Positions 1 through 8,221 of a stretch of 36,760 nt of DNA are shown here, piece after piece. The notes beneath the pieces were generated by a model that saw only the letters and a list, made by a program, of their open reading frames with translations, searched no databases and had not been told where the DNA came from. How positions within the stretch are numbered: the first letter of the stretch is position 1; every line of letters begins with the position of its first letter. The stretch is taken from positions 1 through 36,760 of the forward strand of contig NZ_JACVQL010000004.1 in the NCBI RefSeq assembly GCF_019733465.1, in the 5' to 3' direction. This stretch comes from Actinotalea ferrariae. GTDB taxonomy: Bacteria > Actinomycetota > Actinomycetes > Actinomycetales > Cellulomonadaceae. A program made the position numbers and the translations under genes.

Positions 1-209
1 CGCGAGACGCGCCCGACGGCGCGGGACGGGCCGCCGGCGCGAGCGGCGAGCGCGGCCGACCAGCCGGTGTCCCAGCCCAGGCGCGTGAGGCCGGGCGGCG
101 CGACGTCCGAGGTGGGATCGGCAGTCGAGGTGGGGGTGGTGGTGGTGGTCCCGGCGGTGCGGGAGGTGGTGGTCGTGGGGATGATCGGGGTCGTGCGGCG
201 TGCGTGCAA
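1..209 (-). CDS. rsgA: N-terminal fragment of a probable RsgA-type ribosome-assembly GTPase (runs off the left edge)
   Basis: Only about 69 codons of this minus-strand frame lie in the window. After a Thr/Pro-rich leader (residues about 8-36) it reads GLTRLGWDTGWSAALAARAG and then AVGRVSR. That resembles the start of actinobacterial RsgA (small-subunit-dependent GTPase A), where an LGWD..-AAF.. segment precedes the OB fold and circularly permuted GTPase domain. The match is from memory of the family; the diagnostic GTPase motifs are outside the window. The start is unsure: no ATG or GTG fits, and I chose TTG at 209, preceded by GAAGGG at 8 nt spacing. It is divergent from recO. It could instead be an unrelated protein or a non-coding open frame. 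Confidence 0.35.
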   Translation of the reverse strand, partial: MHARRTTPIIPTTTTSRTAGTTTTTPTSTADPTSDVAPPGLTRLGWDTGWSAALAARAGGPSRAVGRVS

Positions 210-530
210 CGGAGGAGCCCTTCGAGGGCCGCGCCGGTCAGCGGCGCGGGAGGTGGGGTGAGGGGTGCGTGACGAGGTGGAGGACGTCCATGGTCAGCAC
301 CTCCCTCGAGCTCCGTCGGCGTTCGTCCGGTCGACGCGACGGCCGTCGCGGCCGTGCGAGGCCGACGCTAGACCCGGGCCCGTGCGTGCGTCGCGCGATT
401 TCTTGCCTCGCAGGGGCGGTCGCCCGGACGTCTCGAGCCGCACCCGGCTACCCGCCGTACGAGCGCGCCGAGCGCGCGGCGCCCGCGCGGCGCGGGGGCT
501 CACGAGGCCCGCGAGGGGGACAATGGATGC
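210..530. other. Intergenic region upstream of recO
   Basis: No convincing gene was found in these 321 bases. Short open frames on both strands lack family features. The right end carries the recO -10-like hexamer. No strong hairpin or operator was seen. Confidence 0.5.
519..524 (+). promoter_or_regulatory. -10-like GACAAT for recO, leaderless spacing
   Basis: GACAAT lies exactly 6 nt before the recO GTG. The same hexamer at the same distance precedes dusB (8638-8643). The spacing suggests an mRNA that begins at or next to the start codon. No good -35 is visible. Confidence 0.45.
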
Positions 531-1262
531 GTGAGCCTCTACCGCGACGAGGCGATCGTGCTGCGCGCCCAGAAGCTGGGTGAGGCCGACCGCATCGTGA
601 CCCTCCTGACACGCCGCCACGGCAAGGTCCGTGCGGTGGCGAAGGGCGTGCGCCGCACGTCGTCCCGCTTCGGGTCGAGGCTCGAGCCGTTCATGGTCGT
701 GGACGCGCAGCTCTACACCGGACGCAACCTCGACATCGTCACGCAGGTCGAGACGCTCGGGCCGTACGCCCGGGCCGTGTGCTCGGACTACGCGCTCTAC
801 ACGGCCGGCACGGCGATGCTCGAGACGGCGGAGCGGCTCGTCGAGGCGGAGCGCGAGCCCGCGACCCAGCAGTTCCTGCTGCTCGTCGCGGCGACGCGGT
901 CGCTGGCGGAGCGTGCGCACGCACCCGGTCTCGTGCTCGACTCCTACCTGCTCAGGGCGCTCGCGGTCGCGGGCTGGGCGCCGTCGTTCACCGACTGCGC
1001 CCGGTGCGGCGCGCCGGGTCCGCACCGCGCGTTCGCCGTCGGCTCGGGCGGCGCGGTGTGCGGGGCGTGCCGCCCGCCGGGTGCCGCGTCGCCGGCGCCC
1101 GAGACGTTCACGCTGCTGGCCGCGCTCCTCTCGGGCGAGTGGGCCGAGGCGGACGAGAGCCACGAGCGGCACCGCCGTGAGGCGAGCGGGCTGGTCGCGG
1201 CGTTCCTCCAGTTCCACCTCGAGCGCGGGCTGCGCTCGCTGCGCATGGTCGAGCGCGTCTGA
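531..1262 (+). CDS. recO: DNA repair protein RecO
   Basis: 243 aa, the usual RecO length. RecO anneals single strands and loads RecA with RecR in the RecFOR gap-repair pathway. The N-terminal OB fold is recognisable ([20 protein letters not shown], then [12 protein letters not shown]). The C-terminal half carries a zinc knuckle, C156-x2-C159 and C177-x2-C180, in the form CARCG...CGACR. GTG at 531 is taken as the start because it opens the conserved [10 protein letters not shown] segment and sits 6 nt after a -10-like GACAAT. The stop codon overlaps the uppS ATG by one base (TGATG), so the two are translationally coupled. The recO-uppS pairing is common in actinobacteria. Confidence 0.95.
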   Translation: MSLYRDEAIVLRAQKLGEADRIVTLLTRRHGKVRAVAKGVRRTSSRFGSRLEPFMVVDAQLYTGRNLDIVTQVETLGPYARAVCSDYALYTAGTAMLETAERLVEAEREPATQQFLLLVAATRSLAERAHAPGLVLDSYLLRALAVAGWAPSFTDCARCGAPGPHRAFAVGSGGAVCGACRPPGAASPAPETFTLLAALLSGEWAEADESHERHRREASGLVAAFLQFHLERGLRSLRMVERV

Positions 1263-2104
1263 TGGCTCGCGCGACCCGGACGGGCGGCGCGGGCAGCGGA
1301 CGGGCGGGGCACGACGTCCGCACGCGCCGCGTGCCGGAGCCCCCGCCCGCGCACCCCTCCGGCGAGCGGCCGCCCGCCGTACCGCGCGAGCTCGTGCCGA
1401 AGCACGTCGCGATCGTCATGGACGGCAACGGACGCTGGGCGAACGCGCGCGGGCTGCCGCGCACGGCGGGCCACGCGGCGGGCGAGGCTGCGCTGCTCGA
1501 CGTCGTCGCCGGTGCGATCGAGGTCGGCGTCACGCACGTCTCGGCCTACGCGTTCTCGACCGAGAACTGGAAGCGGTCGCCCGAGGAGGTGCGCTTCCTC
1601 ATGGGCTTCAACCGGGACGTGCTGCGCCGGCGGCGCGACACCATGGACGCGTGGGGGGTGCGGGTCCGCTGGGCGGGCCGGCGCCCCCGGCTGTGGCGGT
1701 CCGTCATCTCCGAGCTCGAGACGGCCGAGGAGCTCACGCGCGGCAACGACGTCTGCACGCTGACGATGTGCGTCAACTACGGCGGCCGGGCGGAGGTGGC
1801 CGACGCGGCCAAGGCGATCGCGCGCGAGGTCGCCGCGGGCCGGATCGACCCGGAGCGGGTCGACGAGCGCACGGTCGCGCGCTTCCTCGACGAGCCCGAG
1901 CTGCCCGACGTCGACCTGTTCCTGCGGACGTCCGGCGAGCAGCGCACGTCGAACTTCATGATCTGGCAGGCGGCGTACGCCGAGATGGTCTTCCTCGACG
2001 AGTACTGGCCCGACGTCGACCGCCGCCACCTGTGGCGGGCGGTCGAGACGTACGCGCGTCGCGACCGGCGCTACGGCGGCGCCGTGGACCGCTCCGCGAC
2101 GTGA
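1262..2104 (+). CDS. uppS: Isoprenyl transferase (undecaprenyl/decaprenyl diphosphate synthase)
   Basis: 280 aa cis-prenyltransferase that elongates an allylic diphosphate with IPP to make the polyprenyl carrier for cell-wall synthesis. The catalytic motif [13 protein letters not shown] puts the essential Asp at residue 54. STENW (99-103) and RTSGEQR (222-228) are the other family signatures, followed by the conserved [13 protein letters not shown]. The first 45 residues are a Pro/Arg-rich extension, common in actinobacterial homologues. The start ATG overlaps the recO stop. Sequence alone does not show whether the product is C50, C55 or shorter. It is cytosolic or peripherally membrane-associated. 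Confidence 0.95.
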   Translation: MARATRTGGAGSGRAGHDVRTRRVPEPPPAHPSGERPPAVPRELVPKHVAIVMDGNGRWANARGLPRTAGHAAGEAALLDVVAGAIEVGVTHVSAYAFSTENWKRSPEEVRFLMGFNRDVLRRRRDTMDAWGVRVRWAGRRPRLWRSVISELETAEELTRGNDVCTLTMCVNYGGRAEVADAAKAIAREVAAGRIDPERVDERTVARFLDEPELPDVDLFLRTSGEQRTSNFMIWQAAYAEMVFLDEYWPDVDRRHLWRAVETYARRDRRYGGAVDRSAT

Positions 2105-2107
2105 CTG

Positions 2108-2162
2108 CGGCCTGACGCCGGCCCGACGCCGGTCTGACGCCGCCTGACGTCGCCTGACGCCT
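2108..2162 (+). repeat. Short imperfect tandem repeat, about 10-11 bp unit
   Basis: About five degenerate copies of (c/t)ctgacgccg follow directly after the uppS stop. It is GC-rich and non-coding. No hairpin with a T tract was seen. Confidence 0.6.
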
Positions 2163-2225
2163 GGAGATGGGGCGAGGCCGGCGCCGCCGTCAGAGGCTGC
2201 GCGGGTCCGTGTCGGTCGGCGAGGG

Positions 2226-2231
2226 TACGGT
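2226..2231 (+). promoter_or_regulatory. -10 TACGGT, leaderless spacing to the VOC gene
   Basis: A TANNNT hexamer 6 nt before ATG 2238. The identical hexamer and spacing precede the beta-propeller gene at 9856. Confidence 0.5.
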
Positions 2232-2237
2232 CTCGCC

Positions 2238-2591
2238 ATGACGATGACGGTGGCCATGGTGACCTTCGACGCGCGCGACGCCACGGCGCTCGCCACCTGG
2301 TGGGCGCGCCAGACCGGCGGCGAGATCACCGCCGACCACGACGGCTGGTTCGTGATGGTCGCGCCCGGCGAGCGGGGCGGTCCGATGCTCGCCTTCCAGC
2401 AGGTGACGGACCCGACCCCGGGCAAGAACCGGGTGCACCTCGACCTCGTGGCGCCGGACCGCGAGCTCGAGGTCGAGCGCCTGCTCGGGGAGGGGGCCCT
2501 CGAGGTCGCGCGGCACGAGACGCCGTCGTTCACGTGGGTCGTGCTGGCCGACCCTGAGGGCAACCAGTTCTGCGTCTCGCAGCACCACTGA
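2238..2591 (+). CDS. VOC (glyoxalase-like) family protein
   Basis: 117 aa, one vicinal-oxygen-chelate module pair. It opens with the beta strand VAMVTFDARDATALATWWAR and ends with the strand VVLADPEGNQFCVSQHH, typical of the Glyoxalase_6-like group. The middle contains KNRVHLDLVAPDRELEVERL. Members bind small molecules or a divalent metal; the substrate cannot be told from sequence. ATG 2238 is supported by TACGGT 6 nt upstream and by the N-terminal position of the first family strand. It stands alone, with no operon partner. Confidence 0.8.
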   Translation: MTMTVAMVTFDARDATALATWWARQTGGEITADHDGWFVMVAPGERGGPMLAFQQVTDPTPGKNRVHLDLVAPDRELEVERLLGEGALEVARHETPSFTWVVLADPEGNQFCVSQHH

Positions 2592-2680
2592 CCGACACCT
2601 CGGCGGGGACACGCCGTCCGGGCGGGCACCGCCGTCAGGGACGCGCGTCCGGGCCGTGGAGGCCACCCGGGCGCGACGTC

Positions 2681-2734
2681 TGCGGCCCGTGGACCTCGTC
2701 AGGGGCGTGAGGTCCGCGGCCCGTGGACGTCGTC
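2681..2734 (+). repeat. Direct repeat, 2 copies of about 23 bp
   Basis: Two close copies of gcggcccgtggac(c/g)tcgtcag lie between the VOC gene and the end of the minus-strand zinc operon. No function is evident. Confidence 0.5.
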
Positions 2735-3245
2735 AGCGGCGCGCGTCCGCGGGGTCGCCCACGCCGTCGGTGCGCGCGGCCGGGCGGGTCCGCCGTCGTC
2801 GGACGACGAAGGCGGCGGCCGCGGTCGCGAGGACCGCGAGCACCGTGGCGAGCGCCCACGGCGACTCGGCGGCCAGCGCGACGCCCGCGGCGACCGCCGT
2901 CATGCCACCGCCGGCCCAGACCAGCGCCCACACGAAGTAGCCCGGGAGGGCCCACAGCGTGTAGCGCAGCCACCGCAGGCGGAGCAGCCCGGCGGCGGCG
3001 TGCACGGCGCTCTGGAAGCCGACCGTGAGGAACGAGAGCGGGATCACGGGCATGCCCCAGCGCTCGATCGCGGCCGTGGCACGCCGGACCTTGGGGTGCT
3101 CGAGCCCGCCGGCCCAGCGCGACCGGAGCACGCCGACGGCGATGCCGCGGCCGGCCCAGTACGTCGCCTGGGACCGCAGCGCCGCACCGCCGACGAAGAG
3201 CAGGTAGACGGGCAGGAACGGCCAGCCCTCGAGCCAGTCAGGCAC
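2733..3245 (-). CDS. DedA/VTT-like small membrane protein
   Basis: 170 aa, about four to five hydrophobic segments (roughly residues 8-25, 62-82, 95-115, 120-145), with a basic C-terminal tail. The early LRSQATYWAGRG and the PVIPLSFLTVGFQSAVHAAAG stretch recall the SNARE-associated (DedA/VTT) family of membrane proteins, some of which flip lipids; the match is partial. The GTG start at 3245 overlaps the end of zur by 8 bases, so it is probably the last gene of the zinc operon, with no clear Shine-Dalgarno of its own. A role in zinc homeostasis is only suggested by position. Confidence 0.65.
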   Translation of the reverse strand: MPDWLEGWPFLPVYLLFVGGAALRSQATYWAGRGIAVGVLRSRWAGGLEHPKVRRATAAIERWGMPVIPLSFLTVGFQSAVHAAAGLLRLRWLRYTLWALPGYFVWALVWAGGGMTAVAAGVALAAESPWALATVLAVLATAAAAFVVRRRRTRPAARTDGVGDPADARR

Positions 3246-3753
3246 CGGTCGTCGGCCCGGTCCGCGGTGCGGTGCGTGGGTCGGTCTGCGATCCGCTCCG
3301 CGACCCGCTCGGCGACCCGTTCTGCGGCCCGCCCGATGACCCGCTCGGCGACCCGCTCCGCGCGGACGGGTCGGCGGCGCAGTCCGCGCACGTCCCGAAG
3401 AGCTCCATGGTGTGCTCGATGTCGCTGAAGCCGTGCGTCGCGCCCACCTGCGCCGCCCACGCCTCGACGGTCGGGCCGTCGATCTCCACCGTCGTCCGGC
3501 AGGTGCGGCAGACGAGGTGGTGGTGGTGCTCGCGGCGCGCGCAGCGCCGGTACAGGGCCTCGCCCTCGCCGCTGCGGAGCACGTCCACCTCGCCGCCGTC
3601 GGCGAGCGACTGCAGCGTCCGGTAGACGGTCGCGAGGCCGATGCCCTCGCCCCGGTGGCGCAGCTGCTCGTGGAGCTGCTGGGCGCTCCGGAACTCGTCG
3701 AGGTCCGCGAGCAGCTCGGCCACCGCGGACCGCTGGCGCGTCATCCGCTGCAT
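3238..3753 (-). CDS. zur: Fur-family zinc uptake regulator Zur
   Basis: 171 aa. The winged helix (about 1-75) has the recognition segment GIGLATVYRTLQSLADGGEV. The metal and dimer domain carries HHHHLVCRTC (H76-H79, C82, C85) and a second pair C122/C125, the structural CxxC zinc site of Fur/Zur proteins. Its place behind znuACB argues for Zur rather than Fur. ATG 3753 overlaps the znuB stop (TGATG) and is preceded by GGAGG at about 9 nt. Residues about 131-171 form a Ser/Gly-rich tail absent from typical family members and encoded by a 12-bp tandem repeat. It probably represses its own operon through the palindromes at 6539-6575. Confidence 0.9.
   Translation of the reverse strand: MQRMTRQRSAVAELLADLDEFRSAQQLHEQLRHRGEGIGLATVYRTLQSLADGGEVDVLRSGEGEALYRRCARREHHHHLVCRTCRTTVEIDGPTVEAWAAQVGATHGFSDIEHTMELFGTCADCAADPSARSGSPSGSSGGPQNGSPSGSRSGSQTDPRTAPRTGPTTGA
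3289..3360 (-). repeat. Six 12-bp tandem units inside the 3' end of zur
   Basis: Units of 12 bp (consensus cgacccgctcgg on the plus strand) run from 3289 to 3360. They encode four-residue S-G-rich blocks (PSGS, RSGS, QNGS) in the C-terminal tail of Zur. The period keeps the frame, so copy-number change would alter tail length only. Confidence 0.8.
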
Positions 3754-4679
3754 CACCGACCACCTCCGAGGGCGAGCTGGACGTCGTCGTCGACGGCGGG
3801 GTGGGGGTCCTCCCGCTCGACGGCACCGCGCAGCCGGCGCATCGCCGGCCGGGCCAGCGCGAACGCGGCGTACACGGCGATCGCGAGGACCACGATGGTC
3901 GCACCGGGGGAGACGTCGTTCCAGTACGTGATCGCCAGGCCGCCGACGCACACGACGGCGCCGACGGTCATGGCCACGGTCATCGTGCGGCGGAACGACG
4001 CGGTGACCTGCTGGGCTGCCGCGACCGGCACGATCATCAGCGCGCTCACGAGCAGGAGGCCGACGACCCGCATCGCGACCGTCACCGTGAGCGCGGCGAC
4101 GACGGCGATCGCCAGGTTGAGCGCACGCACGGGGAGCCCCGCGGCGCGGGCGAACTCCTCGTCCTGGCTGACCGCGAACAGCGCCGTGCGCAGGCCGACG
4201 CCGACCACGAGCACGACCGCGGTGAGCGCGACCGTGAGCCAGAGGTCCGCCCACGTGACCGTCGAGATCGACCCGAACAGGTAGCCCATGAGGTTGGCGC
4301 TCGTCCCTCCCGCCTGGGAGATGAGCAGCACGCCACCGGCGATGCCGCCGTAGAACAGCAGGGCGAGCGCGACGTCTCCCGACGTGCGGCCGCGCTCGCG
4401 GACGAGCTCGATGACGACCGCGCCGGCGACGGCGGCGACCACGGCGCCCGGGATCGCGAGGGCGTCGGGCGCGAGGCCGGCGAACGAGCCCACGAGCCAG
4501 CCGAGGGCGACGCCGGTCAGGGCGACGTGCCCGATGCCGTCGCCCAGCAGCGACAGGCGGCGCTGCACGAGGTACGTGCCGATCACCGGCGCGGCGAGGC
4601 CGACGAGCAGCGCCGCGACCAGGGCGCGCTGCATGAGCGGGTCGCCGAGCATGCCCGTGAGCTCGCTCCACACGTTCAC
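3753..4679 (-). CDS. znuB: Zinc ABC transporter permease ZnuB
   Basis: 308 aa with about eight to nine transmembrane helices, an ABC-3 family permease. It opens with PLMQRALVAALLVGLAAPVI and has the family's RRLSLLGDGIGHVALTGVAL, then RVVGLLLVSALMIVPVAAAQ near the C-terminal third. It forms the membrane channel through which ZnuA-bound Zn2+ is imported with ZnuC energy. GTG 4679 overlaps the znuC stop as GTGA, and the stop overlaps the zur start as TGATG, so translation is coupled along the operon. Metal specificity rests on context: ZnuA with a His-rich loop, Zur and Zur boxes. Confidence 0.93.
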   Translation of the reverse strand: MNVWSELTGMLGDPLMQRALVAALLVGLAAPVIGTYLVQRRLSLLGDGIGHVALTGVALGWLVGSFAGLAPDALAIPGAVVAAVAGAVVIELVRERGRTSGDVALALLFYGGIAGGVLLISQAGGTSANLMGYLFGSISTVTWADLWLTVALTAVVLVVGVGLRTALFAVSQDEEFARAAGLPVRALNLAIAVVAALTVTVAMRVVGLLLVSALMIVPVAAAQQVTASFRRTMTVAMTVGAVVCVGGLAITYWNDVSPGATIVVLAIAVYAAFALARPAMRRLRGAVEREDPHPAVDDDVQLALGGGR

Positions 4680-5449
4680 AGCTCCCACCCCACCCTCGGC
4701 GTGAGCGCCGCCGCGTCGTCGTCGGCCGTGTCGTGCGGGTGCACGTGGTCGTGCTCCGGGCCGGCGTGCCCTGCGGCGGGGGACGGCGGCGCGCCGTCGT
4801 GCACGACGCTGCCGTGCCGCAGCACGACGGCGCGACGCACGAGCGGCGCGAGGGCGCCGAGCTCGTGCAGCACGACGAGGACGGTCGTGCCCCCGGCGGC
4901 GAGCGTCGTCAGGGCGTCGGCGAACGCGCGCTGGCTGGGGACGTCGACACCCGCGACCGGCTCGTCGAGCACCAGGAGGTCCGGGCGGCGGACCAGGGCG
5001 CGGGCGATGAGCACGCGCTGCTGCTGGCCGCCGGAGAGCTGGCCGACGGGACGGTGGGCGAGGGCGCCCAGCCCCACCTGCTCGAGCGCCTGCGTGACGC
5101 GCCGGCCCGTGTCGCGCGGCGGGCGGAGCCTGCGGGCGTGCAGCGTGCCCGAGGCGACGACCTCGGCGGCGGTCGCGGGGACGCCCGTCGCGGCCGAGAC
5201 CCGCTGGGGCACGTACCCGATCCGGTCCCACGCGACCGACCGGCCGAGCGGCGTGCCGAGCAGCTCGACGGACCCCCGGTCGACCGGGACGACACCCACG
5301 AGCGCCCGGACGAGCGTCGACTTGCCGGAGCCGTTGGCCCCGAGCAGCGCGACGACCTCGCCCTCGTCCACCGAGAGGTCGACGTGGTGCACGATCGGTG
5401 CTCCGCCGAGGGTCACGTGGACGCCGGTGGCGCGGACGGCGACGCTCAT
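4676..5449 (-). CDS. znuC: Zinc ABC transporter ATP-binding protein ZnuC
   Basis: 257 aa ABC ATPase. Walker A GANGSGKST (37-45), signature LSGGQ (138-142), Walker B LLVLDEP (158-164) and switch His (195, VVLHELG) are all intact. It powers ZnuB. The C-terminus is an acidic, His-rich tail (EHDHVHPHD, about 232-240), which may bind zinc, as in some ZnuC proteins. I took ATG 5449 as start because it directly precedes the first ABC strand; no good Shine-Dalgarno is visible. A 91-bp gap separates it from znuA, the largest gap inside this operon. Confidence 0.93.
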   Translation of the reverse strand: MSVAVRATGVHVTLGGAPIVHHVDLSVDEGEVVALLGANGSGKSTLVRALVGVVPVDRGSVELLGTPLGRSVAWDRIGYVPQRVSAATGVPATAAEVVASGTLHARRLRPPRDTGRRVTQALEQVGLGALAHRPVGQLSGGQQQRVLIARALVRRPDLLVLDEPVAGVDVPSQRAFADALTTLAAGGTTVLVVLHELGALAPLVRRAVVLRHGSVVHDGAPPSPAAGHAGPEHDHVHPHDTADDDAAALTPRVGWEL

Positions 5450-5540
5450 GCGCGTCGGTCCGCGCTGGCGCCGTGGCCCGTGCTGGTGCCGTGGCCCGTG
5501 TCGACGCGGCTGCAGGGGCCGGTGCCGGCGGGCGTGCTGG

Positions 5541-6539
5541 TCAGGCGCATCGCAGCGCCTCGCGGAGGGCCTCGAGGTTGCGCTCCATGACGTCACGGTA
5601 GTCGCTGTCCTCGTCCGCCTGGCTCTCGAGGGGGTCGAGCACCGCGGTCCCGATGCCGAGGTCGGCGGCGAGCGTCTCGGCCACCTTCGGGTTGAGGAGC
5701 TGCTCGGTGAAGATGGTGGTCACGCCGTGCTCCTCGACGACCGTGCGGATCTCGCGCAGGCGCGCGGGCGACGGCTCGGCCTCGGGGTCCAGGCCCGAGA
5801 TGCCGACCTGCTCGAAGCCGTACCGCTCCGCCAGGTAGCCGAACGCCTCGTGCGACGTGACGACGACGCGCTGCTCGCAGGTGGCCAGGCCGGCCGCGAG
5901 CTCGGCGTCGAGGGCGTCGAGCTCCTCCGCGAGCGCCGCGGCGTTCGCCGTGAAGACGTCCGCGTGGTCGGGGTCGGCCTCGCCGAGCACGCTCGCGACG
6001 TCGGCCGCGACCGCCGCCAGCAGCGTCGGGTCGAGCCAGAAGTGCGGGTCCCCGCCCTCGTGGTCGTGACCGTCGCCCTCCTCACCCTGCTCGGCAGCCT
6101 CGTCGTGCTCGTGCTCGGGCTCGGCCGCCTCGGCGTGATCGTCCGCGCCGTGGTCCTCCGCCGTCCCCCCGTGCTCGGCCCGGTGCTCGGCGACGGCGGG
6201 CGTCCGCGCGGCGTCCACGACGTGCGCGGGCTCGCGCGCCGCGACCGCCTCGTCGACGGCGGGCTGGAAGCCGCCGAGCACGACGACGACGTCCGCCTCC
6301 CCGACGGAGCGCACCTGGCGCGGGGACAGCTCGAGGTCGTGCGGCTCGGCGCCCGGCGGTGTGAGCGCGGAGACGCTCACGTGATCGCCGCCGACCTGCT
6401 CGGCGACGTACTGGAGCGGGTAGAACGAGGCGAGCACGGCGACGGAGCCGTCGTCGGCGGGGGACGGAGCGCACGCGGCCAGGCCCGCCGGGAGCAGGAG
6501 GGCGCAGGCGACGGCGGCGGCTGCGCGGCGGGTCGACAT
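5541..6539 (-). CDS. znuA: Zinc-binding lipoprotein ZnuA
   Basis: 332 aa cluster A-I solute-binding protein. A lipobox (PAGLAAC) gives a lipidated Cys at residue 23, tethering it outside the membrane. Likely zinc ligands are H67 (in EPHDLELSP), H166 (in DPHFWLDP) and H230 (in TSHEAFGY). Residues about 119-160 are a His/Asp/Glu-rich loop, typical of zinc- rather than manganese-specific members. ATG 6539 is chosen because a well-formed promoter ends so that transcription would begin at this A. An in-frame TTG at 6554 would lie inside the -10. It heads the znuA-znuC-znuB-zur operon. Confidence 0.93.
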   Translation of the reverse strand: MSTRRAAAAVACALLLPAGLAACAPSPADDGSVAVLASFYPLQYVAEQVGGDHVSVSALTPPGAEPHDLELSPRQVRSVGEADVVVVLGGFQPAVDEAVAAREPAHVVDAARTPAVAEHRAEHGGTAEDHGADDHAEAAEPEHEHDEAAEQGEEGDGHDHEGGDPHFWLDPTLLAAVAADVASVLGEADPDHADVFTANAAALAEELDALDAELAAGLATCEQRVVVTSHEAFGYLAERYGFEQVGISGLDPEAEPSPARLREIRTVVEEHGVTTIFTEQLLNPKVAETLAADLGIGTAVLDPLESQADEDSDYRDVMERNLEALREALRCA

Positions 6540-6577
6540 GAGGATGATTCTCAAGACTCCTGAGAACGGTTGTCAAA
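6539..6577 (-). promoter_or_regulatory. znuA promoter with two Zur boxes
   Basis: On the minus strand a perfect -35 TTGACA (6577-6572) is followed after 19 nt by GAGAAT (6552-6547). Seven nt later comes the znuA ATG, a leaderless layout. Two 15-bp palindromes overlie it. TGAGAACGGTTGTCA (6561-6575) covers most of the -35 and the spacer. TGAGGATGATTCTCA (6539-6553) covers the -10 and start codon. Both match the actinobacterial Zur-box pattern TGAnAAnnnTTnTCA closely; centres are 22 bp apart. Zur with zinc bound should shut the promoter. Confidence 0.8.
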
Positions 6578-6742
6578 CTCCCGGCGCCCAGCTGGACGGG
6601 CGCACGATCCGCGCGCCGGTAGCCTGGTGCGGTTGCCCGCCCACCGGTCGACGGCACCGCCTGCCGCCGGTCGACGCGGCAGCGCCGTCCCCACCCCGTC
6701 CGCGCGAGCCACGTGCGGACCGCAGAGCACCCTGGAGCTGAT

Positions 6743-8128
6743 GTGGCACCGACCTCCCGTCTCGACGCCGTCACGAACCTCGCCAAGCGCCGCGGCTTCG
6801 TCTTCCCGGCGGGGGAGATCTACGGCGGTACGAGGTCGGCGTGGGACTACGGACCCCTGGGCGTCGAGCTCAAGGAGAACATCAAGAAGCAGTGGTGGCG
6901 GGCCATGGTCACCAGCCGCGACGACATCGTCGGGCTCGACTCGTCCGTGATCCTGCCGCGTCAGGTCTGGGTCGCGTCGGGCCACGTCGGAGTCTTCACC
7001 GACCCGCTGACCGAGTGCCTCTCGTGCCACAAGCGCTTCCGCGAGGACCAGCTGCTCGAGGAGTTCGAGGAGCGCAAGGGCCGGGCCCCCGAGGGCGGCC
7101 TCGCCGGCGTCCCGTGCCCGAGCTGCGGGACCAAGGGCCAGTGGACCGAGCCGCGCGACTTCAACATGATGCTCAAGACGTACCTCGGCCCGGTCGAGGA
7201 CGAGTCCGGCCTGCACTACCTGCGGCCCGAGACGGCCCAGGGCATCTTCGTGAACTTCGCGAACGTCATGACGACGTCGCGCAAGAAGCCGCCGTTCGGC
7301 ATCGGCCAGATCGGCAAGTCGTTCCGGAACGAGATCACCCCGGGCAACTTCATCTTCCGCACGCGCGAGTTCGAGCAGATGGAGATGGAGTTCTTCGTCG
7401 AGCCCGGCACGGACGCGGACTGGCACCAGTACTGGATCGACACGCGCACCGACTGGTACGTCGACCTCGGCATCGCGCGCGACAACCTGCGCCTCTACGA
7501 GCACCCGCAGGAGAAGCTCTCGCACTACTCGACCCGCACGGTCGACATCGAGTACCGGTTCGGCTTCCAGGGCAGCGAGTGGGGCGAGCTCGAGGGCATC
7601 GCCAACCGCACGGACTTCGACCTGCGGACGCACTCCGAGCACTCGGGTCAGGACCTCTCGTACTTCGACCAGGGCAAGAACGAGCGGTGGGTGCCCTACG
7701 TCATCGAGCCCGCAGCGGGTCTGACGCGCTCGCTCATGGCGTTCCTGGTCGAGGCGTACGCCGAGGACGAGGCGCCCAACGCCAAGGGTGGGGTGGACAC
7801 GCGGACCGTCCTGCGGCTCGACCCGCGCCTGGCCCCGGTCAAGGCCGCCGTGCTGCCGCTGTCGCGGCACGAGGACCTCTCGCCCGTGGCGAGGGACCTG
7901 GCCGCCGAGCTGCGCAAGGCCTGGAACGTCGACTTCGACGACGCCGGCGCGATCGGTCGCCGGTACCGCCGTCAGGACGAGATCGGCACGCCGTACTGCA
8001 TCACGGTCGACTTCGACTCGCTGCAGGACCAGGCCGTGACCATCCGCTCGCGCGACACGATGGCGCAGGAGCGGGTCGGCCTCGACCAGGTGGCCGCGTA
8101 CCTCGCGCCCAAGCTCCTCGGCGCCTGA
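6743..8128 (+). CDS. glyS: Glycine--tRNA ligase (dimeric class II type)
   Basis: 461 aa, the usual length of the alpha2 GlyRS of actinobacteria. It charges tRNA-Gly in the cytosol. Class II motifs are clear: [20 protein letters not shown] (34-53), the glycine/ATP site [13 protein letters not shown] (160-172), motif 2 [19 protein letters not shown] (194-212), and [14 protein letters not shown]. Four cysteines (92, 95, 125, 128) form a likely zinc ribbon in the insertion. The start is GTG 6743 ([10 protein letters not shown]), with GGAG about 7 nt upstream. A GTG 30 bases earlier would add ten residues that do not look conserved. Confidence 0.96.
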   Translation: MAPTSRLDAVTNLAKRRGFVFPAGEIYGGTRSAWDYGPLGVELKENIKKQWWRAMVTSRDDIVGLDSSVILPRQVWVASGHVGVFTDPLTECLSCHKRFREDQLLEEFEERKGRAPEGGLAGVPCPSCGTKGQWTEPRDFNMMLKTYLGPVEDESGLHYLRPETAQGIFVNFANVMTTSRKKPPFGIGQIGKSFRNEITPGNFIFRTREFEQMEMEFFVEPGTDADWHQYWIDTRTDWYVDLGIARDNLRLYEHPQEKLSHYSTRTVDIEYRFGFQGSEWGELEGIANRTDFDLRTHSEHSGQDLSYFDQGKNERWVPYVIEPAAGLTRSLMAFLVEAYAEDEAPNAKGGVDTRTVLRLDPRLAPVKAAVLPLSRHEDLSPVARDLAAELRKAWNVDFDDAGAIGRRYRRQDEIGTPYCITVDFDSLQDQAVTIRSRDTMAQERVGLDQVAAYLAPKLLGA

Positions 8129-8133
8129 GCGCA

Positions 8134-8221
8134 CGCCGGCCGGCGCCGCTCGTGGTGCCGGCCGGCTGCTCAGGTCGCGCGCCGACCTGCGGCTCGCGTC
8201 GCGCGCCGGCCGGCTGCTCAG
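8134..8221. repeat. GCCGGCCGGC direct repeats and hairpin between convergent genes
   Basis: A 17-bp sequence GCCGGCCGGCTGCTCAG occurs at 8157-8173 and 8205-8221, and a shorter copy of its palindromic core near 8135-8145. The second copy reaches into the end of the DUF5655 gene. Confidence 0.75.
8171..8189. terminator. Perfect 7-bp hairpin between glyS and the DUF5655 gene
   Basis: CAGGTCG, a 5-nt loop, CGACCTG. There is no T tract. Its place between two convergent genes suggests a bidirectional transcription stop. Confidence 0.4.

Noticed and set aside
6554-6554. TTG at 6554 as the znuA start
   Set aside because: It would lie inside the -10 region of the only good promoter; ATG 6539 matches the predicted transcript start.
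3801-6563. Very long plus-strand open frame (about 920 codons) opposite the zinc operon
   Set aside because: It mirrors znuA, znuC and znuB, whose catalytic and membrane motifs are unmistakable on the minus strand. The plus frame has no family features; such frames are expected at this GC content.
6540-6742. Possible T-box or other riboswitch before glyS
   Set aside because: No T-box consensus or antiterminator was seen; actinobacterial T-boxes are known mainly before ileS. The region holds only short inverted CCGGTCGACGG-type repeats.
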